Positions 23,601 to 32,572 of a stretch of 64,000 nucleotides of DNA are shown piece by piece. The notes beneath the pieces were generated by a model. It worked only from the letters and a program-made list of their open reading frames with translations, searched no databases and was not told the DNA's origin. Every line of letters begins with the position of its first letter. Position 1 is the first letter of the stretch. The stretch spans positions 62,001-126,000 of the forward strand of contig NMRA01000156.1 in assembly GCA_002633005.1 (NCBI GenBank), read 5' to 3'. The DNA comes from Phoronis australis (lineage: Eukaryota; Phoronida; Phoronidae). The position numbers and the translations under genes were made by a program.

Positions 23601-26600
23601 ACCTTGGATCAAATGCCAAGCAAAGGGATGTGGCCTAGATGGCTACGGACTTCTGCAACCTCTCTCGAGGAGAGCCTACTGGCTATTTATACAGAAGAGG
23701 GTTCTCATGAGTTTCAAATGGTATTTGTGCAATGGTGGTCTATGTGGTCTCCAGACATTCAATGCAATTCAGACACCAGGCCACCTGCAATCACTATAAA
23801 TACCTTGCGACACCATATGCAGTGAAAATACTCTAAAACATTTTCAGCAGAAAGACACAAAAATAGAATGATACAGATACTAAATAATAAATAAAAGTAT
23901 TGTAGGTATGGCTGAAGGTTACTTTTTATTTAAATCTGGTCGAGCAACACCCATGTTTTAACTACATCCAAACAAAACAATGGCCTCTCATAACGTTTCA
24001 AAATTAAACCTCCACAAACAACACAGACACTGGAAATGCCTACAGCTAAGTCAGGTTACCTTATAAACTGTACTGTGCCCGGCACTTGACAAAATAAAAT
24101 GGAAAACCAAGAACCCAACTTCGGTCAAAAATAACATTTGATTTCGATCATTTACTGTAGCAAAATAGGCCTCACTACATTCCATATTAAGATTAGAGGT
24201 GATTTCTCAGCTCGGGTGGAGTCGACAGCTCACTGTTGTTGAAGACCAGGCTAAAAAGGATGCCTCGTCACGGCAGGTTATTTCATGTGCCGAGCATAGT
24301 TTGGAACTGTCAAATTTTCAAAGCCCAGAAATCAACTCTCATCTGAGTAACAAACAAATTGAGCCCGGTCTAAAACAAAAGTGATGTCTGTCCGTTCATA
24401 GCATTAGTATTGCCATCACACACTTTGATAAGTCAGTTATTACATCTTCTCAAAGACAATGCTGACTTATTTTCAATCCTGGTTGTCGTCCAATGTCAAC
24501 ACTTTCATGGAAGGTGGGTTTAAAGGACCTTTTCAAGAATCAATGACAACTGTCGTGAAGTCTCGTATGATGAAAAGTGCATCCCAGCAATCGGTTCTTA
24601 CAATACCAAACGTCATTAATGAAGTGAGGCCAACTGTTACCTCCGAGTACTGCCGACTGAACTGTTTCCTGCGCAGCACCTCGACGACGGCCATGGCGTA
24701 CAGCTTGGGCGCGTTGTACATCTGCTGTAAGATTTCCAGCCGGCGCTTTAGACGGCGAACGTTGTCCTGATGAAGTGTCAGCTTGTCGCCGCAGTCACAG
24801 ATTGATTTCTCAACGTACATCACCCACCTGAAGTAGACGGACTATGATGAGCAGATCTTTAAGTAAATGAGAGCAGGCGGGGGGAGACAATTTGAGTCAG
24901 AATCCATTTTGCTGAATTAATGTCTCAAATAAGCAATGTAGGATAATAATTTAAGGCTATATTGAGTACTACATCGTTGGGTCAAAAGTTCAAGGCAAGA
25001 CAAAACAAGAAAAAGCAGTCTATTTGACCATAGTATACCCATAAAAAACAGAATTCTTAACTTGCCATATTTCACGACTCAATTTGTTTGTCAAACATTG
25101 TAAAATTATATCAAAACAATCTTGAGTCACTTTCATGAAACAGACCCCCAGTGAAGCGACGCCTGGTGTTCTAAAGAGGAACCTTTGAGAGCAGTCACGT
25201 ACACTCATTTACCTGAGTCGTGTGTGTAGATTGATGCTAAGTTCCTCCTTGGCCTTGCTACACTTGCGCTGGATGTCTCTCAGCTGCTGGTGCTTGGTCA
25301 ACATTAGGATCATCTGAGTCTTGTGACTGGCACACAGGTCAGGAAGAATCGACGGGTCGCGCAAGTTACCGGCACGGTTCTGGTTCTGCACGAACCCCTG
25401 TGGGTTGAACAACGAAGGAAAAAAAAAACGAGGGTGACAGATTACAGATCCCGCTTTGCACAATCCCCTCCCAATTAAGCACACAAGAAGGCATGATGGT
25501 CTAATGTGGAAGCTCAAAACTCATTAGGTGGCACCAGTGTAACAAATATGCTATTTGCAAAAATGCATGCATACATTAGATGCCCTTACAAGTATACAGC
25601 TTTCCATTCTCAGTAGCGCCACCTAGTGAACATCGAGTCTCCCATTGGTAGGTAATAGCGGTAGCTAGCTTGTATTTTAGCCAGGCTTTGATTGGCTGTA
25701 ACTTCGGTACAGTAATGAAGAATGTGCTCTGAACTCGGGTGCATTCCGTAGACGGAGGAATCTTGCAACAACAAAGATCCTGCGCAGCATGCCATGTGTA
25801 ACCATAGAATCATGTAATCACACCTATCTACCTTTACTTGCAAAATTCTTTCATATACGCAACGAATGCCTGACTTAAACCAAACTCAGAACATCCTAGT
25901 CTGTCTTAAAACTTTAATAAGTGGATAGCGGACAGATAGAAATCGCGAACTTTGACCAAGAGCATGCCTCTGAATGCGACATTGTTCACGAGACTCTTAT
26001 CCACGTTGTAAAACACGATTATTTCCCCACTCTCTTTTTATCCCGTTTTCCACATGTTACCAAGAGCAAGGTTGGTATGACAGGGTTCTAAGAACTAAAA
26101 AAGCAGCTCAAATGCAAACTTCGATCAAGTGCCCGAAAACGGTGTTTCTCCGATTTCAATCAAGTCCCCCGTTCGACCGTGCTCCTACCTGAGCCATGTC
26201 AGCTTGCTCCTGCACAATTTTCCGAGCGCCAAACATGATTTGCTCCAGGCTGCACAATCTATCCTCAAGTCCTTTCACTTCCTTCATACTCGTGTTGTTG
26301 ACATCAGCCAGAACTTGCGCGACGTCTGCCATCAGCGCATCGCACACTCTCTTATCAAACTGGTGGCAAAATTAGGCAAAGTTGGAAATGAGTTCAAACT
26401 AGCAATTGCACATCTTATAACTTTTATACAGAAATTAAGTGATTTACCTCAAAGGAAAAACATAAAGATTAAAAAGTTAAAAATTTATGTACAGTATACT
26501 TAAATATATCAGATCCAACCGAACTGAGAGATTTCATCTGAATAAGACAAAATCTGACTTTCTGAAGAGGCGAGTTCACAGACTAGAACTACTGTACCAT

Positions 26601-29600
26601 GGGATTTTGTCAGAGTTAAGGGAAAATCTTACCTACAGTAAAATTCATAAGTTTGGGGCACAATGTGGCAAATGAGAGTTTCCTTTTTTTTCAAAATTTC
26701 AAGGAAAGTGAGTATGAGAAAATTTTACTTTGTTGTCAGTATGATTCGTGTAGTTCAGCTGTCCCAAGACAATAAGCTTTTACAACAAAGTACTTACTAA
26801 GCCTTTAAAAAGTAGAAATTTCTAATTTTAGCAATTATTTTTGTCCCAAATTGATGACACCACCTGATGGCATGATGTCACTACATAAACCCAACAAGTA
26901 CTTTTTAATAAAGGCTCTAACAAAAGCTGGGCTCTTATGGAAGGCAGGGCAGAAACAACAAGAACTTAAAGGCTTCTATCACCTGTTCCACTTCCTTAGC
27001 CGCCTGTTCAGCCATCTGCTGCAGACTCCCCTTGGAATCTTGTAGACTGATCCACTCTAGTAAGGTCAAAGGTCGCTGGCTCTGGGTCATCGACTGGATG
27101 CCGTGTATAGACTGTTTTGGGCTGATGTTTTTTAGTAGACATGGTAAAAGAGGCGTCTTGCCGAGAAGCACAATGGCCTCGTTAAAACTGAAATATCACG
27201 TGACATATGCGACAGAATATGCGTGGATAAGACACCATAAGAACAGAGCATAAAGTACTATGGTTTATACAGCAAGGTAAGCGTTGAGCAAATTTTTAAC
27301 AATTCTAAAAAAAATTAAATTAACTGAACAGTTTTGCATGCATCTCCAACAGACTATATGAATATAATATTACATTCAACTGCTGAATTTTAAAATTATC
27401 AGAGATGGGACACTTAGAAGTTACCGATTACACTATGCAATTTACAATTAGTTGTATAACAAAGTATTAGGAAACAGCTTCATGCAACATAGCCAGCTAC
27501 GATATACACATCAAAGTAGCTATAATTTGCTAAATTCCTTTACACTACAGACACTGATGTCTGTTCAACATGAATACAGTAACTGACAAACAAAATTGTC
27601 GCCGTTGAGAAAAATTTCACATTTATCCAAGTGTACTTACTGTACTAATCCACACTACTTAAAAAATTCAAAATTCGCCTCCAATTAATACAATATTACA
27701 ACACATGAATAAGCAAAGGCAATAGCATGATAATACAGAGGAGCTCCCTTAATGTCATACCTGATAATAGAATATCCGGTTATTGCCATCGAATGTCAAA
27801 AAACAAATGATTTCCCATTATACACACGTAAAAAACCCGCATTATGTCATGACCTATTGCCATATTCCTGGATATTGTCATTAAANGTCGGATCCGTCCG
27901 AAAGTTCGCACATGCCGTCCCATTCATGAATGGAACATATGTGCCAAATTTCATGAACGTATGTCAAAGGGTTTTGGAGATAGAGCAGCGGACGCCGGAC
28001 GCCAGACGCCGGACGCCGCCCGGACGGACGGACGGATGGACGGACGGACGGAGATGACGGCATAATGCGTCCACATATAAATATGTGGGCGCATAAAAAT
28101 CAGAAAAAAAATTATTCTCAATAAGTTTACTAGCACGTGTACCTTCGCTTTTGTGTCTAAAAACTAAGTGTAAACCTAATTCATCTTAAAAATCATTTAC
28201 TTCATCAGATCTCAGCGCAGGCAGTAAAAATCAGTCATTTCCTGTTTACCTGTCTTACACTGTGACTCTCCACAGCAAGTTTAGCTTATAAGAAGAGTGG
28301 TTATGATCACAGCCAAGACAAAAACCACTTAATAGAATATCCTGCTTATTATCATAATTTATGTCGCCTCCGAGGGTGTGACATTAAGAGGGTTTCATTG
28401 CACTATTATAATTGTAAATATCTCCATCAACAGAGTATTGCTGCTTACTTGCGCAGAATCTCTCTGTAGCCATCACGTGCTGCAAAGTAGTCTTCGTAGC
28501 TGGTCCTGAACTGTTGCGTGCGGGCACGGAACGCGGCTGTGATGTCATCCAGGTTAGCGATGACCGCTGCCCAGCCCTGGTGCTGCAGGTGTTGATCGTG
28601 AACGAGCCGCTCACACGAGCGCACGTCTTCGCGTGCCATGTCGTGGAATTGCTGAAAATAACAGAAAAGGCATGTGAAATGAGAAAATATTTGGATAAAA
28701 AATAGTTTACACGAGTTTAAGATGCTATAAACGTGTGTTTTGTCAAAAAAGACACAACTAAATGAAATTGTTAAAATCTCGTCAAATGGCTCTTATTCCG
28801 GAAGTTTCTGAAATATTTAAATGTAGGTGGTTTTTCGCTAATGTCCTACACAACTGTTTTTCTCATGTAGATGGGCATTACAGTTATTTATTTCCAAAAC
28901 ATTTACAATTAAATAAATAATTAACCCTGTCAGGTGTATCATCCAAGCATTGTTGCTAACTGGATTATTACTACACTATTACTATTATTAACGTTTGTAT
29001 TATTGTTATTTATTGCCTGTAGTTTTAAAGAGACAAGTTGAGACTAAAGCGGTCAGAGTCAACAGTCAGGAAGGAAGTTGAGTTTAAAGCTGTTCTTTAT
29101 CTCATATCTAACATACTACACAAAAAATCTTAAAGAAAGGACACATTGCTACTATCTTCAAAACAAAATAACACATACTTAGAACTTTTGCCTTCAAATA
29201 ACAGGAGACAATTTTTGAAACATATTCTTATCACAAGGAACTGTAGAATTCAATACGTGTTCATATCTGTTCATTGGTGCAGAGAAAAAGTATGCAACTG
29301 ACTTATTTCTTGGTGTTTGAGGGTACTCGTACTCCCACAGCGGGATATACATGCTGTAAAAGGGGTTAATTCATTGCGCGAAAAAATTTAACAGAGATTT
29401 ATTCGAGTATGGGTTTTGCAAAAACCTTGCACACGAGACAAAAAACTTCTGAACATAAACAATATCTTGAAAACCTGAATTCAATAACAGCTTTCAATTT
29501 GGTCGTTCCGAACGCAAAAAATCGACTGTTCATGTTACTTACCAAAGCCAACTGGGCCCTGGCGACGACAGTCTCGTAACTGGACGGCATGTTTAACGAC

Positions 29601-32524
29601 CCGTCAACAGCGGCCTTTAGGTCGCGGTCTAAAAAAATGCAAGACAAAGATGGTGAATATATATGCACAATTAAATATGCCAAGACACCCACAACTGTGA
29701 AGTGAGCAGGACAGTCCGATCTTGACAGAATCAAGCAATTCAAACTTTACCAACAGCAGTTTAGTGAATTCTATCGAGAGCTTTTCTACTCATGGGCTCC
29801 GATTCGTAAAAAGTGACTAAAGACTTGTCTAGTTCTCACACTCCACACCACTATTTCACTTATTAAACAAAAATACAAAGACTATAACCATTACTTCTAA
29901 AACAAAGAAATAGGCCAGTCAAACTGAACTTAAAAGTGAATGTTTAAATTTAGCTCAAGTTATTTTTTTAGTTAATATTAGTTTTGATTTCAAGTTTCTA
30001 AGATTCTTAGATAATCTATGTCAACTTGTCAGCACTAACATCAATTTTTCCCATTTTGGGCACAACTATTCAAAACCAACAAGGGGTATTAAAACAATTT
30101 CTCATTGCAACAACCACAAAGCCTCTCTTAACATACATTTATATAATAAGGGGTCAACTCAACAGACAATGACCTTGATAATCACCAGTAATAAACACCA
30201 GTCTTAAACACTAATTAATTTCAAAAGGCCAACTGTTTCTTACAATAGCCCAAAGATTTACAAGGGTCAAGAAAAACGAAAAGCGCTTTGGGAAGCATTT
30301 ACCCGTCTCAAGACAACACAATGCACATTTTTTAGTAAACTTACCAGAACCATAGTAGATACTCGGTGATGGCGGCTGTGCAGACTCGATGGTGCTCTTG
30401 CTGAACAGGAAGATGGGGTTGGTATCCTACACAGAGAAACACTTAACACTAAGAAAAATGACACAGAGTAAAACTTCACCAATTTTGGACAAAAACAATT
30501 GTTGGAATTGCCCTTTTTCATTTTCCAAAGGCTTCTGTCATAGCTGAGTATGTCCACAGTTTCTCAAACTATTGTCTTACGGTATCTGTGGTCTACAGTT
30601 TAAAAATGGTAAAGAATTATGATGGTCCTACTTGTGGATGATCAATTATCCATTATATTGTGCCCTAAACTGGTATATTATGGTGGTATACCTAAACTGA
30701 GTTGGCCACTGATACATTATGGCCAGACTGCCTCAAACGCTTTGTTGGACACATGAGCATCTTGGGGGTGAAGCAACTTAGGAGTGATTGCATGAGAACA
30801 TCAGGCAAAAGTAGAGACATAACATGCCACAGATTTTTTGACATGTAGCTTATTTGAAGACCGAGGTAGAATGATTAATAACTGAAATGTTTTTACTTTA
30901 AAACAGTACTAGCTTCTATAAAATTGGCACTCTTTCATTTCGTGAATAAATTTTGATCAGTGATAATGCCAATTTAAACAAACTTTTAAACAACTGCAGT
31001 GACCAGCAGTTTCATGAAATCAGGTGAAGGCTAATATTCGGAAAATCTGTCAACAACTTAATGTCAAAAAACAGAAATCCGTAGCCTGCTCAGGAGCAAA
31101 TTAAAAAAGAAAGACAAACAAAGATAAACAAAATCAACTTTTGTAAAGACTGTTCGATAAACAGGCCCTTCTTGTTTTAGTCTCAATGAACGATCCACTT
31201 ACTGTCCCCGCACTGTAGCTGCCAACCCTGGCTGTGGGGATCAGGTTCTCGCCCCCACTGATCAACAGCACCTGCTTGTCCTCTGGTATGCGACACACCC
31301 TGGCAATCTCCGTACGCAACCTAGCAACACTGCAGGGAAAGAGCAAATGCGTAGTTACCACTGACAAAGTTCTCTGATACATTTTCACGCAGAAAAACAT
31401 ACAGTGCGTAGAAATTGGGAAAATGGAAACTTTTTGTCCAATGCAGTCTATTTGTGGGGACTGCTTCTCAGAGTCCATTGGCTTTTGTATATATGGATGG
31501 CTCAGCTTATATCACAACGCTGCAGCAGAAAGTCAGAAAATTTGTTGCAAAGACAGAAATCTGCAGGTTTTTGAATAGATAGAAGTTAAAAATTTTTGAG
31601 AAATGCATTTAATACAAAGACACCAAATTTTGGCTAATCATAATCAGATTTCTAACTTTTGGCGGTAGTCAAAAGACAAACGCTAATGGTCTCTTTGAGA
31701 AACATGCCCCAAAAGTATGATTCATTAGCACCACTACAGCCGATGGCAGGTTGCAGAAACGATTCAGTGACTGTTGGACTTGAAAGTATTGGTGCTGGAC
31801 CTATCAATCCATCAGCCAGCCACAACAGAGATTGGATTCTGTGTCCAGACCTGCTGTAACCTGCTGTAACTCATAGCTGATTGGTCAAAATACTTTAGGA
31901 TCCCATCACTACATGGTGTCTCTATCCATNGATGAGGATGATAATCAAACTATAAAACCCAAGCAGCTCATTCACATCCGCAGAGTATATAAAATGTTGA
32001 CTTGAGCGGAAGTAATGGGAGTAATTACGAACAACACAACTCAAATAATTAAAAATTTTGTCTCACGCCAGCCAATCAGCAGTCCAGTAGGAACATTTGT
32101 CAGCACAGTCCAACTTTATGTTAATTAGCAGTTGCCGAGATACAAGTGGTAATTGGTTAAACTATGCCATGTCGTATAGGCGACAACCAATCACAGCCTT
32201 TGTGATCCTCCACTGCGTTTCTTATGGAAAATCATCACAGCGTTTCTAGTTTTCCACTCATATCTTAGCTTACATACAGCAGAATTCTGCTGAAAACAAG
32301 AACATAATGGGTTCAATCACGGCTACATGCTGAACAGCGTTTCTAGTTTTCCACTCATATCTTAGCTTACATACAGCAGAATTCTGCTGAAAACAAGAAC
32401 ATAATGGGTTCAATCACGGCTACATGCTGAACAACAGCACAAGTCAAGAAGAATACCTCTCCATGGCCAGGTTCATGTCAAAGGTCACCATGGTCCCGGT
32501 GTCGACGAGGAACACATACAACAT
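8593..32524 (-). CDS. RB1CC1: RB1CC1/FIP200 orthologue, autophagy-initiation scaffold (20 coding exons, 3' end not found)
   Basis: This is the scaffold of the ULK1/ATG1-ATG13-ATG101 complex that starts autophagosome formation in the cytoplasm. The coding exons (high to low coordinate) are given as separate entries. Their lengths sum to 4,184 nt (1,394 codons plus 2 nt) and every junction keeps phase. Recognisable parts are the ubiquitin-like N-terminus (starts MLYVFLVDTGT, about residues 1-75), the block containing HLQHQGWAAVIANL, the block containing KGLEDRLCSLEQ, the block containing YAMAVVEVLRRKQF, an acidic linker with DFYIEESL, a long coiled coil (about 650-1000), a QT-rich array (about 1005-1153), and more coiled coil up to the last exon found. 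Human RB1CC1 is 1,594 aa. The missing roughly 100-200 residues correspond mainly to the C-terminal Claw, which I could not find in 1-8592. Identity is confident; the exact ends of short exons are inferred from splice signals. Confidence 0.93.
8910..8951. repeat. Two 21-bp tandem units, each palindromic
   Basis: GTGATATTAATATCACTGTA C is repeated twice exactly, followed by a partial third GTGATAC. Each unit contains the perfect palindrome TGATATTAATATCA. Confidence 0.85.
10305..10352 (-). CDS. RB1CC1: RB1CC1 coding exon 19 (48 nt)
   Basis: 48 nt, 16 codons, encoding TLREKESEVVELRAKM. It corresponds to human MLLERTLQLKEEENKRLNQRLM. Acceptor TTTTTGTAG, donor GTACGT. Confidence 0.78.
10690..10920 (+). 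repeat. Dispersed TTGTCAA/ACAAAA repeat, copy
   Basis: Contains TTTCATTTTGTCAATTTTTT, AACAGCGTTTGGTCCACCAT and ACCAATTACTTTTTGTCC in the same order as the copy at 3890-4130. Confidence 0.5.
11185..11417. repeat. Short element with inverted ends
   Basis: CATGAAAAGTGACTTAA at the left and TTAAGTCATTTTTCATG at the right are inverted copies with one mismatch. The flanks CAGACCAGG and ACACAGGCC are not paired. A MITE-like origin is possible. Confidence 0.4.
11780..11816 (-). CDS. RB1CC1: RB1CC1 coding exon 18 (37-nt microexon)
   Basis: 37 nt encoding SVTTDQRVNELKQ. The acceptor is TTTTTCAG and the donor GTATGT. It is the only segment found that restores the phase between exons 17 (phase 2) and 19 (phase 0), which is the main support for it. 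Confidence 0.7.
12256..12395 (-). repeat. tRNA-derived SINE-like element, truncated copy
   Basis: Reading minus, a B-box-like GGGTTCGAGTTCCGG and a tail GGCCACAGGTGGCGTGCTGA match the complete copy at 13709-13903. The tRNA-like 5' half is degenerate. Confidence 0.55.
12485..12590 (-). repeat. Short repeat shared with 55.1 kb
   Basis: Inverted copy of the segment at 55060-55165, without the endonuclease remnant beside it. Confidence 0.55.
13072..13110 (-). promoter_or_regulatory. G-run tract just downstream of a weak splice donor
   Basis: On the transcribed (minus) strand, GGGGGAGGG, GGAGGG, GGGGG and three GGGAGGG-type repeats lie 40-80 nt after the exon 17 donor, which is a weak GTTTGT. 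G-triplets near donors can act as intronic splicing enhancers and may form a G-quadruplex. Function is inferred. Confidence 0.4.
13151..13249 (-). CDS. RB1CC1: RB1CC1 coding exon 17
   Basis: 99 nt encoding LQRDELRKKLDEAQAKVEAL and ERERLVASFELS, a strong coiled coil. Acceptor TTCTGAAG. Donor TAG then GTTTGT is weak, and a G-run-rich tract lies about 40-80 nt downstream. Confidence 0.8.
13709..13903 (-). repeat. tRNA-like sequence held between 53-bp inverted repeats
   Basis: Reading minus from 13851 to about 13762, a tRNA-like head has A box TAGCTCAGTGGCTAGAGC and B box GGGTTCGAGTCCC, with a broken anticodon stem. Outer arms 13709-13761 and 13851-13903 are inverted copies; the outer 35 bp match at 31 positions. 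The element therefore combines SINE and foldback features. Confidence 0.65.
14289..14331 (-). CDS. RB1CC1: RB1CC1 coding exon 16 (43-nt small exon)
   Basis: 43 nt encoding GNAMTRSQEKELEER. It continues the coiled coil and corresponds to human SEDRARLLEEKKKLEE. Acceptor ATATTATAG, donor GTAAAG. Phase 1 in, phase 2 out, both matching neighbours. Confidence 0.8.
14755..14863 (-). CDS. RB1CC1: RB1CC1 coding exon 15
   Basis: 109 nt encoding VAFNAAVDNIVKNKNKVIEN, FKLKETAMLQ and DLEKER. It matches human TNFNTVLTREKMRKENIIND and MQQQERDKD. Donor GAG then GTACGA. Confidence 0.88.
14966..15060. repeat. Imperfect inverted repeat in RB1CC1 intron
   Basis: GTGAGTCAGTCTTGAGGTGAACC at the left pairs with GGTTCACC...CTCAAGACTGACACAC at the right. 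The right arm carries an extra nine or so bases. The loop is about 30 nt. Confidence 0.6.
16648..16767 (-). CDS. RB1CC1: RB1CC1 coding exon 14 (followed by a GC-AG intron)
   Basis: 120 nt, 40 codons, encoding VRQSLTDQHKQETDRLVARL, QKEKEASLSSL and RSSITAEQQ. Human has VRTSLIAEQQTNFN at this place. The acceptor is CCCCTCAG. The frame-preserving donor is CAG then GCATGT, a GC donor. The nearest GT would add 4 nt and break the frame. Confidence 0.87.
17330..17450 (+). repeat. Dispersed repeat shared with 44.2 kb
   Basis: TTTTGCTAAACAATTCCAAC and GAGCGTGTGCTCGGATG correspond to TTTTGCTGAACAAATCCAAC and GAGCGCGTGCGTGGATG at 44233-44300, same order and orientation. Confidence 0.55.
18470..18680 (+). 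repeat. Dispersed TTGTCAA/ACAAAA repeat, copy
   Basis: Contains CGATATGGCTGACAGGTGAA, GCAACATTTTGCAAAGTTTC and GACAATTATTTTTGTGTGAA. It stops a few bases short of the RB1CC1 large exon donor at 18685, so the repeat abuts the splice site. Confidence 0.6.
18686..20792 (-). CDS. RB1CC1: RB1CC1 large central exon: acidic linker, coiled coil, QT-motif array
   Basis: 2,107 nt, about residues 519-1221. Human RB1CC1 also has one very large central exon. It starts YEPSDTDIGASIIPSPADM and continues into an acidic Ser-rich linker with TTADFYIEESLPSS, similar to the human FVIEENLSSP region. A long heptad-rich coiled coil runs from about 20400 to 19350. Then come eleven QT motifs within about 148 residues (18890-19333), including VETQTN, GLQTVG, SMQTVS, TQTLKT, GETQTE, EVQTSM, NIQTCD and GTQTRS. 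It ends with a short helix IIAEINIAHEERLEKAVEH. Acceptor GCTATACAG, donor GTGAGT. The QT array has no counterpart that I recall in vertebrate FIP200. Confidence 0.94.
18890..19333 (-). other. Array of eleven xQT motifs (LC8/DYNLL-like anchors) within RB1CC1
   Basis: On the minus strand the frame gives TQT or [ILMVSA]QT eleven times: TQTN, LQTV, MQTV, SQTP, TQTL, MQTS, TQTE, VQTS, IQTC, AQTS, TQTR. Spacing is about 8-21 residues in a Ser/Thr/acidic low-complexity linker between two coiled coils. This spacing and the TQT core are what known LC8-binding hubs show (ASCIZ/ATMIN, Nup159). Binding is inferred; only the motif array is seen. Confidence 0.6.
21960..22260 (+). repeat. Dispersed repeat shared with 50.8-51.1 kb
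   Basis: TTCGAGAAATATCAAGAATGC, GAAAATTCCATTTTGCTATG and AAGTTTAGAG match TTTGAGAAATATGAATAATT, AAAATTCCATTTTGGTTTG and AACTTTTAGAG at 50990-51090. AGTCCAAATTCAAGAATTAC is also shared with CCCAAATTCAAGAATTACG near 50895. Frames through both are spurious. Confidence 0.65.
22391..22481. repeat. Exact 36-bp direct duplication, period 55
   Basis: AGGTTTACATTTAAGCATGT and the next 16 bases (GCATGCAAACAATGCT) occur identically at 22391-22426 and 22446-22481. The unit contains the palindrome GCATGTGCATGC in near form. Confidence 0.9.
22528..22628 (-). CDS. RB1CC1: RB1CC1 coding exon 12
   Basis: 101 nt encoding TEPPQQYDQMLPPIMESDMI and FLQEQTPELAHVLR. It corresponds to human LQFLQSFCPSEVQPFLRVP. 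Acceptor CATTTTAG, donor GTAAGT. Confidence 0.85.
23029..23087 (-). CDS. RB1CC1: RB1CC1 coding exon 11
   Basis: A 59-nt exon encoding GRHFLLSLFTGLNDLPPAYA. It corresponds to human FLRNRLFRGLDSWPPSF. Acceptor TTATTGTAG, donor GTAAGT. Confidence 0.87.
23472..23553 (-). CDS. RB1CC1: RB1CC1 coding exon 10
   Basis: 82 nt starting WAEHLAGKASSVHELEVARR and ending KQFMDQI. It corresponds to human WAGALVKDGKRLYEAEKSKR. Acceptor TGCTTTCAG, donor GTAATA. Confidence 0.88.
24190..24345. repeat. Small element with inverted ends
   Basis: TAGAGGTGATTTCTCAGCTC at the left and AGCCCAGAAATCAACTCTCA at the right are partially inverted copies. A similar pair (TAGAGGTGATTTCTGAACTT, TGCCCAGAAATCACTGTGA) occurs at 42665-42795. 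Confidence 0.4.
24641..24827 (-). CDS. RB1CC1: RB1CC1 coding exon 9
   Basis: 187 nt encoding WVMYVEKSICDCGDKL, RRLEILQQMYNAPKLY and AMAVVEVLRRKQFSRQYSE. Human has QMYCLAVVEVVRRKMFIKHYREWA, so the intron falls just before the WA of the next exon. Confidence 0.93.
25213..25397 (-). CDS. RB1CC1: RB1CC1 coding exon 8
   Basis: 185 nt encoding GFVQNQNRAGNLRDPSILPD, LCASHKTQMILML and KCSKAKEELSINLHTRLR. It matches human SVLPDLCLSHANQLMIML and AKQELANNLHVRLK. Confidence 0.93.
26189..26359 (-). CDS. RB1CC1: RB1CC1 coding exon 7
   Basis: 171 nt in phase 0, encoding FDKRVCDALMADV, VNNTSMKEVKGLEDRLCSLE and a helix ending EQADMAQ. It matches human NMKAIKGLEDRLYALDQMI. Donor CAG then GTAGGA. Confidence 0.92.
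26983..27187 (-). CDS. RB1CC1: RB1CC1 coding exon 6
   Basis: 205 nt encoding NFNEAIVLLGKTPLLPCLLK, then a linker and LTLLEWISLQD, ending AAKEVEQ. It matches human IPLLECL and SLLDWINVQD. Acceptor ATATTTCAG; donor CAG then GTGATA, weaker than its neighbours but giving the correct phase. Confidence 0.88.
27880..28100 (+). repeat. GGACGCC/GGACGGAC-rich dispersed repeat, copy 1
   Basis: A segment CCAAATTTCATGAACG is followed by GGGTTTTGGAGATA, a run of GGACGCC and GGACGGAC tandem units, then GAGATGACGGCATAATGCG and an AT-rich end. The same order occurs at 42060-42330 and, more decayed, at 3170-3310, all in the same orientation. It is a nonautonomous interspersed repeat with an internal minisatellite. 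Reading frames across it are spurious. Confidence 0.65.
28449..28651 (-). CDS. RB1CC1: RB1CC1 coding exon 5 (HLQHQGWAA block)
   Basis: 203 nt encoding QFHDMAREDVRSCERLVHDQ, HLQHQGWAAVIANLDD and a helical tail ending GYREILR. VHDEHLQHQGWAA is a hallmark stretch of FIP200 and ATG11-like N-terminal domains. Acceptor TATTTTCAG, donor GTAAGC. Confidence 0.94.
29543..29628 (-). CDS. RB1CC1: RB1CC1 coding exon 4
   Basis: 86 nt encoding DRDLKAAVDGSLNMPSSY and ETVVARAQLAL. It aligns with human KVEESLMMPAVFHTVASRTQLAL. The acceptor is TTTTTTTAG and the donor GTAAGT. Confidence 0.92.
30345..30426 (-). CDS. RB1CC1: RB1CC1 coding exon 3
   Basis: 82 nt between acceptor TGTGTAG and donor GTAAGT. It encodes DTNPIFLFSKSTIES and then a proline-rich linker PPSPSIYYGS. 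DTNPIFLF is identical to human FIP200. Confidence 0.93.
31203..31329 (-). CDS. RB1CC1: RB1CC1 coding exon 2
   Basis: 127 nt between acceptor CCCTGCAG and donor GTAAGT. It encodes SVARLRTEIARVCRIPEDK, QVLLISGGENL and VGSYSAGT, completing the ubiquitin-like fold. The human counterpart has QVLVVNGGE and CTYSAGTDTNPIFLF. Confidence 0.93.
32238..32434. repeat. 97-bp tandem duplication, two near-identical copies
   Basis: Starts CAGCGTTTCTAGTTTTCC at 32238 and again at 32335. Both copies run through TTAGCTTACATACAGC and GGCTACATGCTGAACA. It ends just 20-odd bases from the donor of RB1CC1 coding exon 1, within the intron. Confidence 0.9.
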
Positions 32525-32572
32525 GGCTGCTACCTGGCGAGTCTCGCTCCTTTTCACGACACCAATATCATA
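32457..32572 (-). CDS. RB1CC1: RB1CC1 first coding exon (ubiquitin-like start)
   Basis: The acceptor CTTTTTCAG ends at 32573. 48 nt of leader precede the ATG at 32522-32524. The 68 coding nt (32457-32524) read MLYVFLVDTGTMVTFDMNL and onward, matching the human N-terminus MKLYVFLVNTGT. The donor is GAGAG then GTATTC, and phase 2 joins the next exon to give ESVARLR. An upstream ATG in the same exon is out of frame and stops after five codons. Confidence 0.92.

Larger units (their letters stand above)
20793..32456 (-). other. RB1CC1 introns between coding exons 1 and 13
   Basis: Introns of about 0.4-1.7 kb with repeats: a shared repeat at 21960-22260, a 36-bp duplication (22391-22481), a small inverted-end element (24190-24345), a dispersed-repeat copy (26690-26860), a GGACGCC-rich element (27880-28100) and a 97-bp tandem duplication (32238-32434). 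Single undetermined bases occur near 27886 and 31930. No additional coding exon is needed, because phase is continuous. Confidence 0.6.

Noticed and set aside
27752-28136. Frames through the GGACGGAC tract, on both strands
   Set aside because: Products are repeats of the minisatellite (RPSVRPS-like), not genes.
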